Shown: piece by piece, positions 7,237 to 13,133 of the stretch | How the letters are laid out: every line of letters starts with the position of its first letter | Numbering within the stretch: position 1 is the stretch's first letter | Source of the DNA: CAZYXZ01 sp964651395 | GTDB taxonomy: Bacteria > Actinomycetota > Actinomycetes > BP-191 | DNA: 14,029 nt | Assembly (NCBI GenBank): GCA_964651395.1 | Contig: CAZYXZ010000081.1 | Span: 1-14,029 of the forward strand | Direction of reading: 5' to 3' | Translations under genes and position numbers: made by a program | Notes under the pieces: model-generated | Told to the model about the DNA's origin: nothing | Database searches by the model: none | Seen by the model: the letters and a program-made list of their open reading frames with translations, nothing else

Positions 7237-7601
7237 CAGAAGCCCGCTGCCTGCGCCCGTCGCTTGACCTCGCGGCCGCGGTTCTCGCGCAGGGCCTGGA
7301 CCGGCGTCCCCGGCAGCGAGTCGTCGGCGGTGAACAGCCAGCGGATCGCCTCGTCGTCGGCGTACTTCGCGTCGCGCAACAACGTGATCGTGCCGGTCAG
7401 ACCCTTCACGACGTGGCCGTCCTGGACGAAGTCCGCAGGGACGACGAGCGGTCCGTCGCCGTCGCGGCGTACGGCGAGCAGCTGCCCGTCGCGCAGCAGC
7501 TGGCGCACCCGGCCGACCTCGATGTCGAGCTGCTCGCCGACGGTCGGCAGGTCCAGCCACTCGCCGACCAGCGCCGCGATATCGGCTGTCCCGTCGCTCA
7601 C
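7236..7601 (-). CDS. Rv2175c-family winged-helix DNA-binding protein
   Basis: The 121-residue product resembles Mycobacterium tuberculosis Rv2175c. It has an N-terminal helix-turn-helix region (LPTVGEQLDIEVGRVRQLLRDGQLLAVRR) and a C-terminal region with LRDAKYADDEAIRWLF and a closing ENRGREVKRRAQAAGF that fits the family's conserved end. In mycobacteria the homologue binds DNA and is phosphorylated by the kinase PknL. GTG 7601 is chosen for AGAGG 5 nt upstream; in-frame GTG 7625, GTG 7640 and TTG 7643 would add 8-14 residues, and the longer tail would include an extra Thr. The stop overlaps the thiS start, placing a regulator at the head of a thiamine operon. Whether it controls that operon is unknown. 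Confidence 0.78.
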   Translation of the reverse strand: MSDGTADIAALVGEWLDLPTVGEQLDIEVGRVRQLLRDGQLLAVRRDGDGPLVVPADFVQDGHVVKGLTGTITLLRDAKYADDEAIRWLFTADDSLPGTPVQALRENRGREVKRRAQAAGF

Positions 7602-7660
7602 TGCGGCCTCTACTCTCCCTGTCACGTGTTCGTCCGACACCAACCTATTGGAGCACCGAC

Positions 7661-8194
7661 GTGATCGAGGGCCGGCTGGTGCGGCTGCGGGCCTTCGAAC
7701 CGGCCGACATCGCGCTCGCGCACGAGCGGATCAACGACCCGGAGGTCACCTACCACCTGGCCCGCCGCTACCCGCTGAGCCGGTCCAGCGTCGCCGAGTT
7801 CTTCGAGGGCGAGGTGTCGTTCACCAACCCGAAGTTCGCGATCGAGACGCTGGCCGACCGCCGCCTCATCGGCGCGTGCGACCTGCGCACCGACTCGCCC
7901 GAGGTCCGCATGGCCAACCTCGGGATCGTCATCTCCGACAAGACCGTGTGGGGACAGGGCTACGGCACCGACGCGATGCGCGTGCTCTGCCGGTTCGGTT
8001 TCGAGGAGATGAACCTGCACCGTATCGACCTGTTCGTGCATGCCGACAACCCGCGCGCGATCCACCTCTACGAGAAGCTCGGCTTCGTCACCGAGGCGAC
8101 GCTGCGCGACGGCTGGTACCAGCGCGGTCGCTACCACGACACGATCATGATGGGTCTGCTGCGCGGCGAGCTCCGCGACGAGGGTGCAGCCTGA
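7661..8194 (+). CDS. GNAT acetyltransferase, RimJ/RimL type (copy 1)
   Basis: The 177-residue N-acetyltransferase transfers acetyl from acetyl-CoA to an amine. It begins with the RimJ-like RLVRLRAFEPADI. The acetyl-CoA pyrophosphate loop is VWGQGYGTDAMRVL (motif A, Q/RxxGxG/A), and the motif-B segment LHRIDLFVHADNPRAIHLYEKLGF is typical of the RimJ/RimL branch, whose members modify protein N-termini, amino acids or small amines. GTG 7661 has GGAG 7 nt upstream. Its stop overlaps the next start by one base (TGATG), so both GNAT genes form one unit. The acceptor substrate is not predictable. Confidence 0.88.
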   Translation: MIEGRLVRLRAFEPADIALAHERINDPEVTYHLARRYPLSRSSVAEFFEGEVSFTNPKFAIETLADRRLIGACDLRTDSPEVRMANLGIVISDKTVWGQGYGTDAMRVLCRFGFEEMNLHRIDLFVHADNPRAIHLYEKLGFVTEATLRDGWYQRGRYHDTIMMGLLRGELRDEGAA

Positions 8195-8718
8195 TGTTCG
8201 AGGGCGACGCGGTCACGCTGCGGGCTTTCGGCCCGGACGACGTCGGCACCGTGCATGGGTGGTACGCCGACCGCGAGGTCATGCGCAACATGGGCTCGCG
8301 CTACCCCACGCCGGCCAGCACGATCGCGAAGAAGCTGACGCAGGACTGGGCGCAGCCGACGTACGCGCGCACGATGCTCGCCGCGGAGGCGGAGGGCCGG
8401 CTGATCGGACTCTGCGGCCTGCACCACGCGACCCCCGAGGTGCGCGACGCGGAGGCCGACCTGCTGATCGGCGACAGGTCGGTATGGGGCAAGGGCTACG
8501 GCACGGACGCGATGCGCGTGCTGTGCCGCTTCGGCTTCGAGCAGATGGGCCTGCACCGGATCCACCTGTGGGTCTACACGCGCAACGTCGCGGCGGTGCG
8601 GGTCTACGAGAAAGTCGGCTTCTCCCACGAGGGCATCGCCCGGCAGAGCTGGTTCAAGGACGGCGAATTCCTCGACGCGCACCTCATGAGCCTCCTCGAA
8701 GGCGAGTTGCTGGGCTGA
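8194..8718 (+). CDS. GNAT acetyltransferase, RimJ/RimL type (copy 2, tandem paralogue)
   Basis: The 174-residue protein has the same architecture as the gene before it: VTLRAFGPDDV at the start, motif A VWGKGYGTDAMRVL, and LHRIHLWVYTRNVAAVRVYEKVGF near the end. The stretch from VWG to HRI is nearly identical between the two in both protein and DNA, while the first 90 or so residues have diverged. This suggests tandem duplication with changed acceptor specificity. ATG 8194 overlaps the previous TGA, so expression is coupled. Substrate unknown. Confidence 0.88.
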   Translation: MFEGDAVTLRAFGPDDVGTVHGWYADREVMRNMGSRYPTPASTIAKKLTQDWAQPTYARTMLAAEAEGRLIGLCGLHHATPEVRDAEADLLIGDRSVWGKGYGTDAMRVLCRFGFEQMGLHRIHLWVYTRNVAAVRVYEKVGFSHEGIARQSWFKDGEFLDAHLMSLLEGELLG

Positions 8719-8720
8719 TT

Positions 8721-8734
8721 CGAGAGCGCTCTCG
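8721..8734. promoter_or_regulatory. 14-bp palindrome CGAGAGCGCTCTCG
   Basis: A perfect palindrome starts 2 nt after the GNAT stop. Its form resembles LacI-family operators of actinobacteria (central CG, GAGCGCTC core). In RNA it could make only a 5-bp stem with a GCGC loop, so it may instead be a weak terminator. No sugar-use gene is next to it. A second hairpin, GTGCT-TGTC-AGCAC with flanking GG/CC, lies at about 8756-8773; together they may end the GNAT transcript. Confidence 0.4.
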
Positions 8735-8842
8735 GAAGATCATCCGCTAGATCTGGGAGTGCTTGTCAGCACCCGACCTCACCACTCCATCCTCCTCCGT
8801 GCGGACTCCTCACCCGACGCCACGTCGGCTGGCATGACGCGC

Positions 8843-8848
8843 TACCTT
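8843..8848 (+). promoter_or_regulatory. Candidate -10 for the low-GC gene
   Basis: TACCTT fits TANNNT and would start transcription near 8855, leaving a leader of about 26 nt with GGAGA (8869-8873) 7 nt before ATG 8881. No clear -35 is seen. The rest of 8735-8880 holds no gene I can support. Confidence 0.35.
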
Positions 8849-8880
8849 GATCGCGCTTCCACCACATCGGAGACGCCCAG

Positions 8881-10026
8881 ATGCCGTCGGACGCTGACCT
8901 TGGAGCTGGCAGGACCTGCTTCGTAATCGGCCCGATTGGCAGCCGTCTCGATCCGCGCGGTACGGACGGCCGCCTGCGGTATGAAGAGGCGACACAAATG
9001 TGGGAGAACGTCTTTGAACCAGCGTGCGAGCAATTTTCCCTAAGTCCCATCCGAGCCGATCGAATCGCCGCGGCCGGCGAGATCCCCGAGCAGATCTTCC
9101 TGCACCTCCGCGACTCTGATCTCGTGATCGCTGACGTGACAGGTGGAAACGCGAACGTCATGTACGAGTTGGGGCTTCGCCACACACGCGACCGGATGAC
9201 CATTCAGCTTGGCGAGTACCAGCGCCTACCGTTTGACATCAACACAATCCGCACCATCCAGTTTCGACGGTCAGAGGGCGGACTCATCGAAGCTCGGGAC
9301 GAGTTGATTGCTGCCATCCGAGCAGCGCTTACGGGAGCTGGCACTGCCGTAACAGCCACGCGACTCTGGAACCAACTCGCAACTGCCGACTCTGCAGCCG
9401 TTGCACAAGCCGTTCATCTTTCCTTGGCTGCTGTCGGAGCCGAAGAGGAATCCGCCGAAGAACCTGGGTTTATGGACTTGCTCGCAGATGGAGAGGCGGC
9501 GCTCGAGGAAGTCAGCGGGTTCCTAACCACTGCCGCTGAGGCTATGAGCGAAGTCGGTGCATTAAGCGAATCGGCCGGCGCCAGAATTGCAGAGTCCGAT
9601 GCGCGCGGCGGAGGGTTCGGTGGACGCCTGATCATCGCAAGGCAACTCGCCGAAGACCTTCGACCTCAAGCGGACGTGTTGGACACCGCTGCAAGAGAGT
9701 TCGCAGTCCGCGCCGAGACCATGGACGCAATGATGCAGTACATGTTCTCGCGCTGGGGTGAGGACCCTAGCGAGGTAGAGGAGTCCATCGGTTTTGGCCA
9801 CGCGATGCTCTCGATGATCGAGGCCGCGGCGGAAAGCGAGGTCGGGATGGAGAGCCTGATCACCGGCTCTCGCTCTCTGAAGAGGATCTCCCGCGACCTA
9901 GCTCCGGTCGGGAAATCCATGGAGGTTTCGGTCAACAAGATGCTGACCGCCACGCACGTGATCATCGCCTGGAGAGACCAGCTAAGAAGCCTCTTCGGTG
10001 ACCCGCCGCCTCCAGCCGTTCCATGA
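8881..10026 (+). CDS. Nucleoside 2-deoxyribosyltransferase/TIR-like domain protein, possible defence effector
   Basis: The 381-residue protein has an N-terminal flavodoxin-like alpha/beta domain (about 10-150): CFVIGPIGS (13-21), RAD (58-60), then DSDLVIADVTGGNANVMYELG (78-98) and RHT. The Glu in YELG (E96) sits where nucleoside 2-deoxyribosyltransferases and TIR-type NADases carry their catalytic Glu, so attack on an N-glycosidic bond of a nucleotide such as NAD is inferred. Residues about 190-380 are acidic, Ala-rich and helical with no membrane segment, perhaps a sensor or oligomerisation part. ATG 8881 has GGAGA 7 nt upstream. Base composition is plainly lower in GC than both neighbours, with codons such as AAT, TTT, CTA and ATT that they rarely use, a sign of transfer. 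It stands alone with no partner gene I recognise. Domain call is good; the role is inference. Confidence 0.7.
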   Translation: MPSDADLGAGRTCFVIGPIGSRLDPRGTDGRLRYEEATQMWENVFEPACEQFSLSPIRADRIAAAGEIPEQIFLHLRDSDLVIADVTGGNANVMYELGLRHTRDRMTIQLGEYQRLPFDINTIRTIQFRRSEGGLIEARDELIAAIRAALTGAGTAVTATRLWNQLATADSAAVAQAVHLSLAAVGAEEESAEEPGFMDLLADGEAALEEVSGFLTTAAEAMSEVGALSESAGARIAESDARGGGFGGRLIIARQLAEDLRPQADVLDTAAREFAVRAETMDAMMQYMFSRWGEDPSEVEESIGFGHAMLSMIEAAAESEVGMESLITGSRSLKRISRDLAPVGKSMEVSVNKMLTATHVIIAWRDQLRSLFGDPPPPAVP

Positions 10027-10029
10027 GGC

Positions 10030-10059
10030 TTGGGCACGAGACTCACCTGCAGCCATAAT
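10030..10059 (+). promoter_or_regulatory. Promoter for the ferredoxin gene (leaderless)
   Basis: TTGGGC (10030-10035), an 18-bp spacer and CATAAT (10054-10059) form a plausible sigma-70-type promoter directly after the previous stop. The predicted start, 7 nt past the -10, is the G of GTG 10066, which implies a leaderless message. Confidence 0.5.
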
Positions 10060-10065
10060 CGCGGC

Positions 10066-10299
10066 GTGGACACGGACACGGAGCAGATGAACGTCGAGGT
10101 CACCATCGACCCGAACATCTGCATGGCGTCGGGCAACTGCTCGTTCTGGGCGAAGAACACCTTCGACCTGCCCGACGACATGAACCACAGCATCGTGGTC
10201 GACCCCCGCGGCGACGACATCGAGAAGGTGCTCGGCGCGGCTCGCGCGTGCCCCACGCAGGCCATCAAGGTCTGGGTCGAGGGCGACCGCCTGCACTAG
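10066..10299 (+). CDS. Small [3Fe-4S]-type ferredoxin, P450-partner family
   Basis: The 77-residue electron carrier has the reduced cluster motif ICMASGNC (C19, C25) and CPTQA (C62). The place where 4Fe-4S ferredoxins have a fourth Cys holds Ser22. This CxxXxxC...CP pattern is that of the small actinobacterial ferredoxins that feed electrons to cytochromes P450. GTG 10066 is preferred because it coincides with the predicted transcription start; ATG 10087 is in frame but has GGAG only 3 nt upstream, and both give an intact cluster. No P450 or reductase lies in the window, so the partner is unknown. The stop codon TAG shares bases with the convergent SRPBCC stop (CTAG). Confidence 0.85.
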   Translation: MDTDTEQMNVEVTIDPNICMASGNCSFWAKNTFDLPDDMNHSIVVDPRGDDIEKVLGAARACPTQAIKVWVEGDRLH

Positions 10300-10778
10300 C
10301 CTCGCTCGACCGCGGCCGCGAGGTTGTCCAGGGTCTGGGTCATGCCCACCTTGACCGTCGCGATGCGGTCAGTCCGCTCCAGGAACGCGCCGAGCTCGGC
10401 CGCGCCGGCCGCTGGCGGATCCACCCGGAACGAGTGCGTCACGCGCGTTCCCTGTGCGCTCGGCACGAGGTCGAAGGCCCACTGCACCTCGATCTGGTGC
10501 GCGGGTGTCTCGTCATCGTCCAACGGCGGGTACGACGACCAGGCCAGACGGCGGTCGTGGTCGAAGGCCGTGACGACGTTCCGCGAGACGAACGAGCCGA
10601 CTTCGCCGGTGCGGACGTCCCCCTCGAACACCGAGCCGACACCGACCGCGCCGCTGGTCCGCACGGCGAGCACCTCACCGCTGCCGGCCAGCGCCGGGTG
10701 CCGGCCGAAGTCGGAGATCACCGACCACACGGCCTCCGGCGTCGCCGCGATGTCGCGCGACTCGCTCGCCTCCCACAT
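10296..10778 (-). CDS. SRPBCC (START/Bet v1-like) family protein
   Basis: The 160-residue protein fits the polyketide cyclase/dehydrase and lipid-transport-like fold. It starts ESRDIAATPEAVWSVISDFGRHPAL, the usual first strand and helix pair. Beta-strands follow (VGSVFEGDV, RLAWSSYPPL, WAFDLVPSAQGTRVTHSF), then a long C-terminal helix (DRIATVKVGMTQTLDNLAAAVE) that closes the ligand cavity. ATG 10778 has AGGAGG 4 nt upstream, overlapping the TAG of the preceding gene. It is the last gene of the minus-strand unit. These folds bind hydrophobic ligands; which one is not visible here. Confidence 0.82.
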   Translation of the reverse strand: MWEASESRDIAATPEAVWSVISDFGRHPALAGSGEVLAVRTSGAVGVGSVFEGDVRTGEVGSFVSRNVVTAFDHDRRLAWSSYPPLDDDETPAHQIEVQWAFDLVPSAQGTRVTHSFRVDPPAAGAAELGAFLERTDRIATVKVGMTQTLDNLAAAVERG

Positions 10779-10786
10779 GCCGCCTC

Positions 10787-11194
10787 CTACCGCTTCGTGC
10801 TCCGCACCGCGGCCTTGATCTGATCGGCCGGCTCGGCGCGGTCGAGGTAGTCGCGCCAGGACGTGACCAGCCCGTCGGCGTTCACCTCGACGATCGTCGC
10901 GCCGTGCATCGTGATGGGCGCGCCGGCGCCCGGACCACCGTCGGGCGGCGTGTACGTCGCCCGGCCGATCCACTCGAAGACCGCCCAGTCCTCGCCGCCG
11001 CGGATCCGGGTGATCTCCTGCGTCCAGTCGGGGAAGATCTTCGCCGTCCCGCGCGAGATCGAGCGCAGGTCCGCGGTCTCCGACGTAGCCGGGTCGGCGA
11101 AGGTCGCACCCGGAGCGAACAGCCCCTTCCAGTCACCGCGCGCCGCGACGTCGATCGCCTGCTCCGCGCGCCGCGCCCAGGCCTCCCAGTCCAT
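10787..11194 (-). CDS. SnoaL-like / NTF2-fold protein
   Basis: The 135-residue protein has the cone-shaped NTF2/SnoaL pattern: an initial helix (WARRAEQAIDVAARGDWKGLF), then FAPGATFADP, a helix (SISRGTAKIFPDW), and beta-strands WAVFEWIGRATYT, ITMHGATIVEVNADGLVTSWRDYLD. The closing strand with WRDYLD is frequent in SnoaL-like proteins. ATG 11194 lies 13 nt after the thiH stop with only a weak AGAG before it. The next gene begins 8 nt beyond its stop. Members include cyclases, isomerases and ligand-binding proteins; no catalytic assignment is possible, and its place behind thiH is unusual. Confidence 0.8.
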   Translation of the reverse strand: MDWEAWARRAEQAIDVAARGDWKGLFAPGATFADPATSETADLRSISRGTAKIFPDWTQEITRIRGGEDWAVFEWIGRATYTPPDGGPGAGAPITMHGATIVEVNADGLVTSWRDYLDRAEPADQIKAAVRSTKR

Positions 11195-11207
11195 CAGCGG
11201 ACTCTGT

Positions 11208-12344
11208 TCACCGAGGGACCGGGACCAGCGGGAACGCGTCCTTCCAGACCGGCTCGTAGCCGGCCGCCTCGAGCATCGCGGCCACGTCGGCCGGTGACCG
11301 TTCGTCGGAGATCGCGAACTGCTCCTGGCTCTCCCCCGGGTGCGCGTAGCCACCGGGTTCCGTCGACGAGCCCGCGGACATGTGCGTCACCGCGATGCGC
11401 ACCAGCCCGTCGCGCAGCGCCGCGGGCTCGCGGGTGGACAGCACGATGCCGGCGTCCGGCACGACGAGGCGCAGCGCCGCGATCGCCTGCACGTACTGCG
11501 CGTCGCTGATCGGCGCGCTCGGCTGGTAGCCCGACGCCGACGGCGTGATCCGCGGCAGCGCGACGGTCACCTCGGTGCGCCAGTAGCGGCGGACCAGGAA
11601 CTGCGCGTGCGCCGCCACGGCGAGCACGTCGCTGCGCCAGTCCTCTGCCAGCCCGAGCAGCGCCCCGATGCCGAGCCGCCGTACGCCGGACTCGGCGGCC
11701 CGCTCGACGGCGGCCAGGCGCCGGTCGTAGTCGCGCTTCCAGCCGGCCAGGTGCGTCTCCGCGTAGCGCGCGCGGTCGTAGGTCTCCTGGTAGTGCACGA
11801 CGCCTTCGACACCGGCTGCCACCAACCGCTGATACGTGTCGTCAGACCAGGTCTGCGTCTCCACCGCGATCGACGGGACGAACGGCGCGAGCCGCTCGAC
11901 GCACTCGGTGACGTAGTCCGGCGACACGATGCCGCGGTGCTCGCCGGAGACGAGCAGCAGGTGGCGGAACCCGCGCTCGGCGAGCAGCCGGCCTTCGGCC
12001 TCGACCTCGGCCGGCGAGAGCGTCCGGCGTACGACGGGGAGGTCCTTCGCGAAGCCGCAGTACGTGCAGGTGGAGAGGCACTCGTTGGACAGGTAGAGCG
12101 GCGCGAAGAGGCGCACCGCGCGGCCGAACCGCGCAAGGGTCACCGCGCGCGCCGCGACCGCCAGCTCTTCCAGCCGCGACGTCGCCGCGGGTGAGAGCAG
12201 CGCGGCCAGGTCGTCGAGGTCGGGGCGAGCAGCAGCGAGCGCGCGATCCACGGCGGCGTCCTCCGCGGACGACGCGAGGGACGACAGCCGGTGCAGGTCG
12301 AGCGCGGCGAGCTCCGGTGCGAAGTGCCCCGGCGTCGCGCTCAT
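11208..12344 (-). CDS. thiH: Radical SAM tyrosine lyase ThiH (2-iminoacetate synthase)
   Basis: The 378-residue enzyme cleaves tyrosine with S-adenosylmethionine to give dehydroglycine (2-iminoacetate) for the thiazole ring, plus p-cresol. After a helical N-terminus, LFAPLYLSNECLSTCTYCGF carries the 4Fe-4S ligands C89, C93 and C96 (CxxxCxxC). Later segments SGEHRG, YQETYDRARY, GALLGLAEDWRSD, STREP, EPGGYA and PVWKDAFP match conserved ThiH positions known from E. coli, and the length is the same. ATG 12344 overlaps the thiG stop (ATGA). The enzyme is oxygen-sensitive and needs an electron donor. It is unexpected in an actinobacterium, where thiO is common. Confidence 0.93.
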   Translation of the reverse strand: MSATPGHFAPELAALDLHRLSSLASSAEDAAVDRALAAARPDLDDLAALLSPAATSRLEELAVAARAVTLARFGRAVRLFAPLYLSNECLSTCTYCGFAKDLPVVRRTLSPAEVEAEGRLLAERGFRHLLLVSGEHRGIVSPDYVTECVERLAPFVPSIAVETQTWSDDTYQRLVAAGVEGVVHYQETYDRARYAETHLAGWKRDYDRRLAAVERAAESGVRRLGIGALLGLAEDWRSDVLAVAAHAQFLVRRYWRTEVTVALPRITPSASGYQPSAPISDAQYVQAIAALRLVVPDAGIVLSTREPAALRDGLVRIAVTHMSAGSSTEPGGYAHPGESQEQFAISDERSPADVAAMLEAAGYEPVWKDAFPLVPVPR

Positions 12345-13120
12345 GTCAGGAAGCCGGTGAGCGGGCTCGACGCCTCGGCCGTGTCCCGGACCGCGCCACG
12401 CCCGGCCAGCCGCGCGATGCGGCCCGCCTCGGTGGCGAGTGCGAAGCCGCGGGCCATCGCGACTGGGTCGCGCGCGACGGCGATGGCGGTATTAACGAGC
12501 ACCGCGTCGGCGCCGATCTCCATCGCCTCGGCGGCGTCGCTCGGCACGCCCAGCCCCGCGTCGACGACCACCGGCACGCCGGCCTGCTCGACGATGATCT
12601 CGATGGCGTCGCGCGTGCGCAGCCCGCGGTTGGAGCCGATCCACGAGCCGAGCGGCATGACGGTGGCGCAGCCGGCCTCCTCGAGGCGCTTGCACAGGAC
12701 CGGGTCGGCCGAGCAGTACGGCAGCACTGTGAACCCGTCGGCGACCAGCAGCTCCGCGGCGCGCAGGGTCTCGACCGGGTCGGGCGCGAGGTGGCGCGGG
12801 TCGGGTGTGACCTCGAGCTTCACGAACGTCGGCAGGCCGCCGGCGCGCGCGAGCCGGGCCAGACGGACCGCCTCGTCGGCGTCCACCGCGCCGGACGTGT
12901 TGGGCAGCAGCAGGACCCGGGTGGGGTCGAGGAAGTCGAGGATGTCGCCCTCACCGGCCCGGTCCAGGTCCACGCGGCGCAGGGCCACAGTGACGATCTC
13001 CGCGCCGGAGGCGTCGACCGCCGCGCGCATGACCGCATGGGAGGAGAACTTGCCCGTGCCGACCAGCAGGCGCGAGCCGAACTCGCGCCCGCCGATGACG
13101 AGCGGGTCGGCGAGGTCCAC
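12341..13120 (-). CDS. thiG: Thiazole synthase ThiG
   Basis: The 259-residue TIM-barrel enzyme builds the thiazole phosphate (carboxylate) from deoxyxylulose 5-phosphate, ThiS thiocarboxylate and dehydroglycine. It begins with LVIGGREFGSRLLVGTGKF, has RVLLLPNTSGA, the Schiff-base lysine in TFVKLEVTPDPRHL (K101), VLPYCSADPVLCKRL, GSWIGSNRGL, VPVVVDAGLGVPSDAAEAME and DAVLVNTAIA, all signature segments. Length is normal. GTG 13120 lacks a Shine-Dalgarno but is placed exactly at the transcription start predicted from a -10 just upstream. thiH overlaps its end by 4 bases. No TPP riboswitch is visible ahead of it. Confidence 0.95.
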   Translation of the reverse strand: MDLADPLVIGGREFGSRLLVGTGKFSSHAVMRAAVDASGAEIVTVALRRVDLDRAGEGDILDFLDPTRVLLLPNTSGAVDADEAVRLARLARAGGLPTFVKLEVTPDPRHLAPDPVETLRAAELLVADGFTVLPYCSADPVLCKRLEEAGCATVMPLGSWIGSNRGLRTRDAIEIIVEQAGVPVVVDAGLGVPSDAAEAMEIGADAVLVNTAIAVARDPVAMARGFALATEAGRIARLAGRGAVRDTAEASSPLTGFLT

Positions 13121-13126
13121 ACGCGA

Positions 13127-13132
13127 ACTCTA
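13127..13132 (-). promoter_or_regulatory. -10 element for leaderless thiG transcript
   Basis: Read on the minus strand, TAGAGT is followed by 6 nt and then the thiG GTG, so transcription would start at the first base of the codon. The same place has no Shine-Dalgarno. It lies between the miniprotein stop and thiG, next to the palindrome CTAGCTAG (13130-13137). No convincing -35 is seen. Confidence 0.5.
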
Positions 13133-13133
13133 G

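Noticed and set aside
7602..7660. Divergent promoters between the Rv2175c-like gene and the first GNAT (TACTCT at 7610-7615, minus-strand TAGGTT at 7642-7647)
   Set aside because: Both hexamers fit TANNNT loosely, but neither has a credible -35 or a start position that agrees with a codon, so they are not listed as features.
8766..9203. Minus-strand frame at the start of the low-GC gene
   Set aside because: No ribosome site or recognisable motif, and the plus-strand frame has strong family motifs.
8719..10060. Direct repeats or attachment sites around the low-GC gene
   Set aside because: I compared both edges and found no convincing matching repeat, tRNA end or integrase gene.
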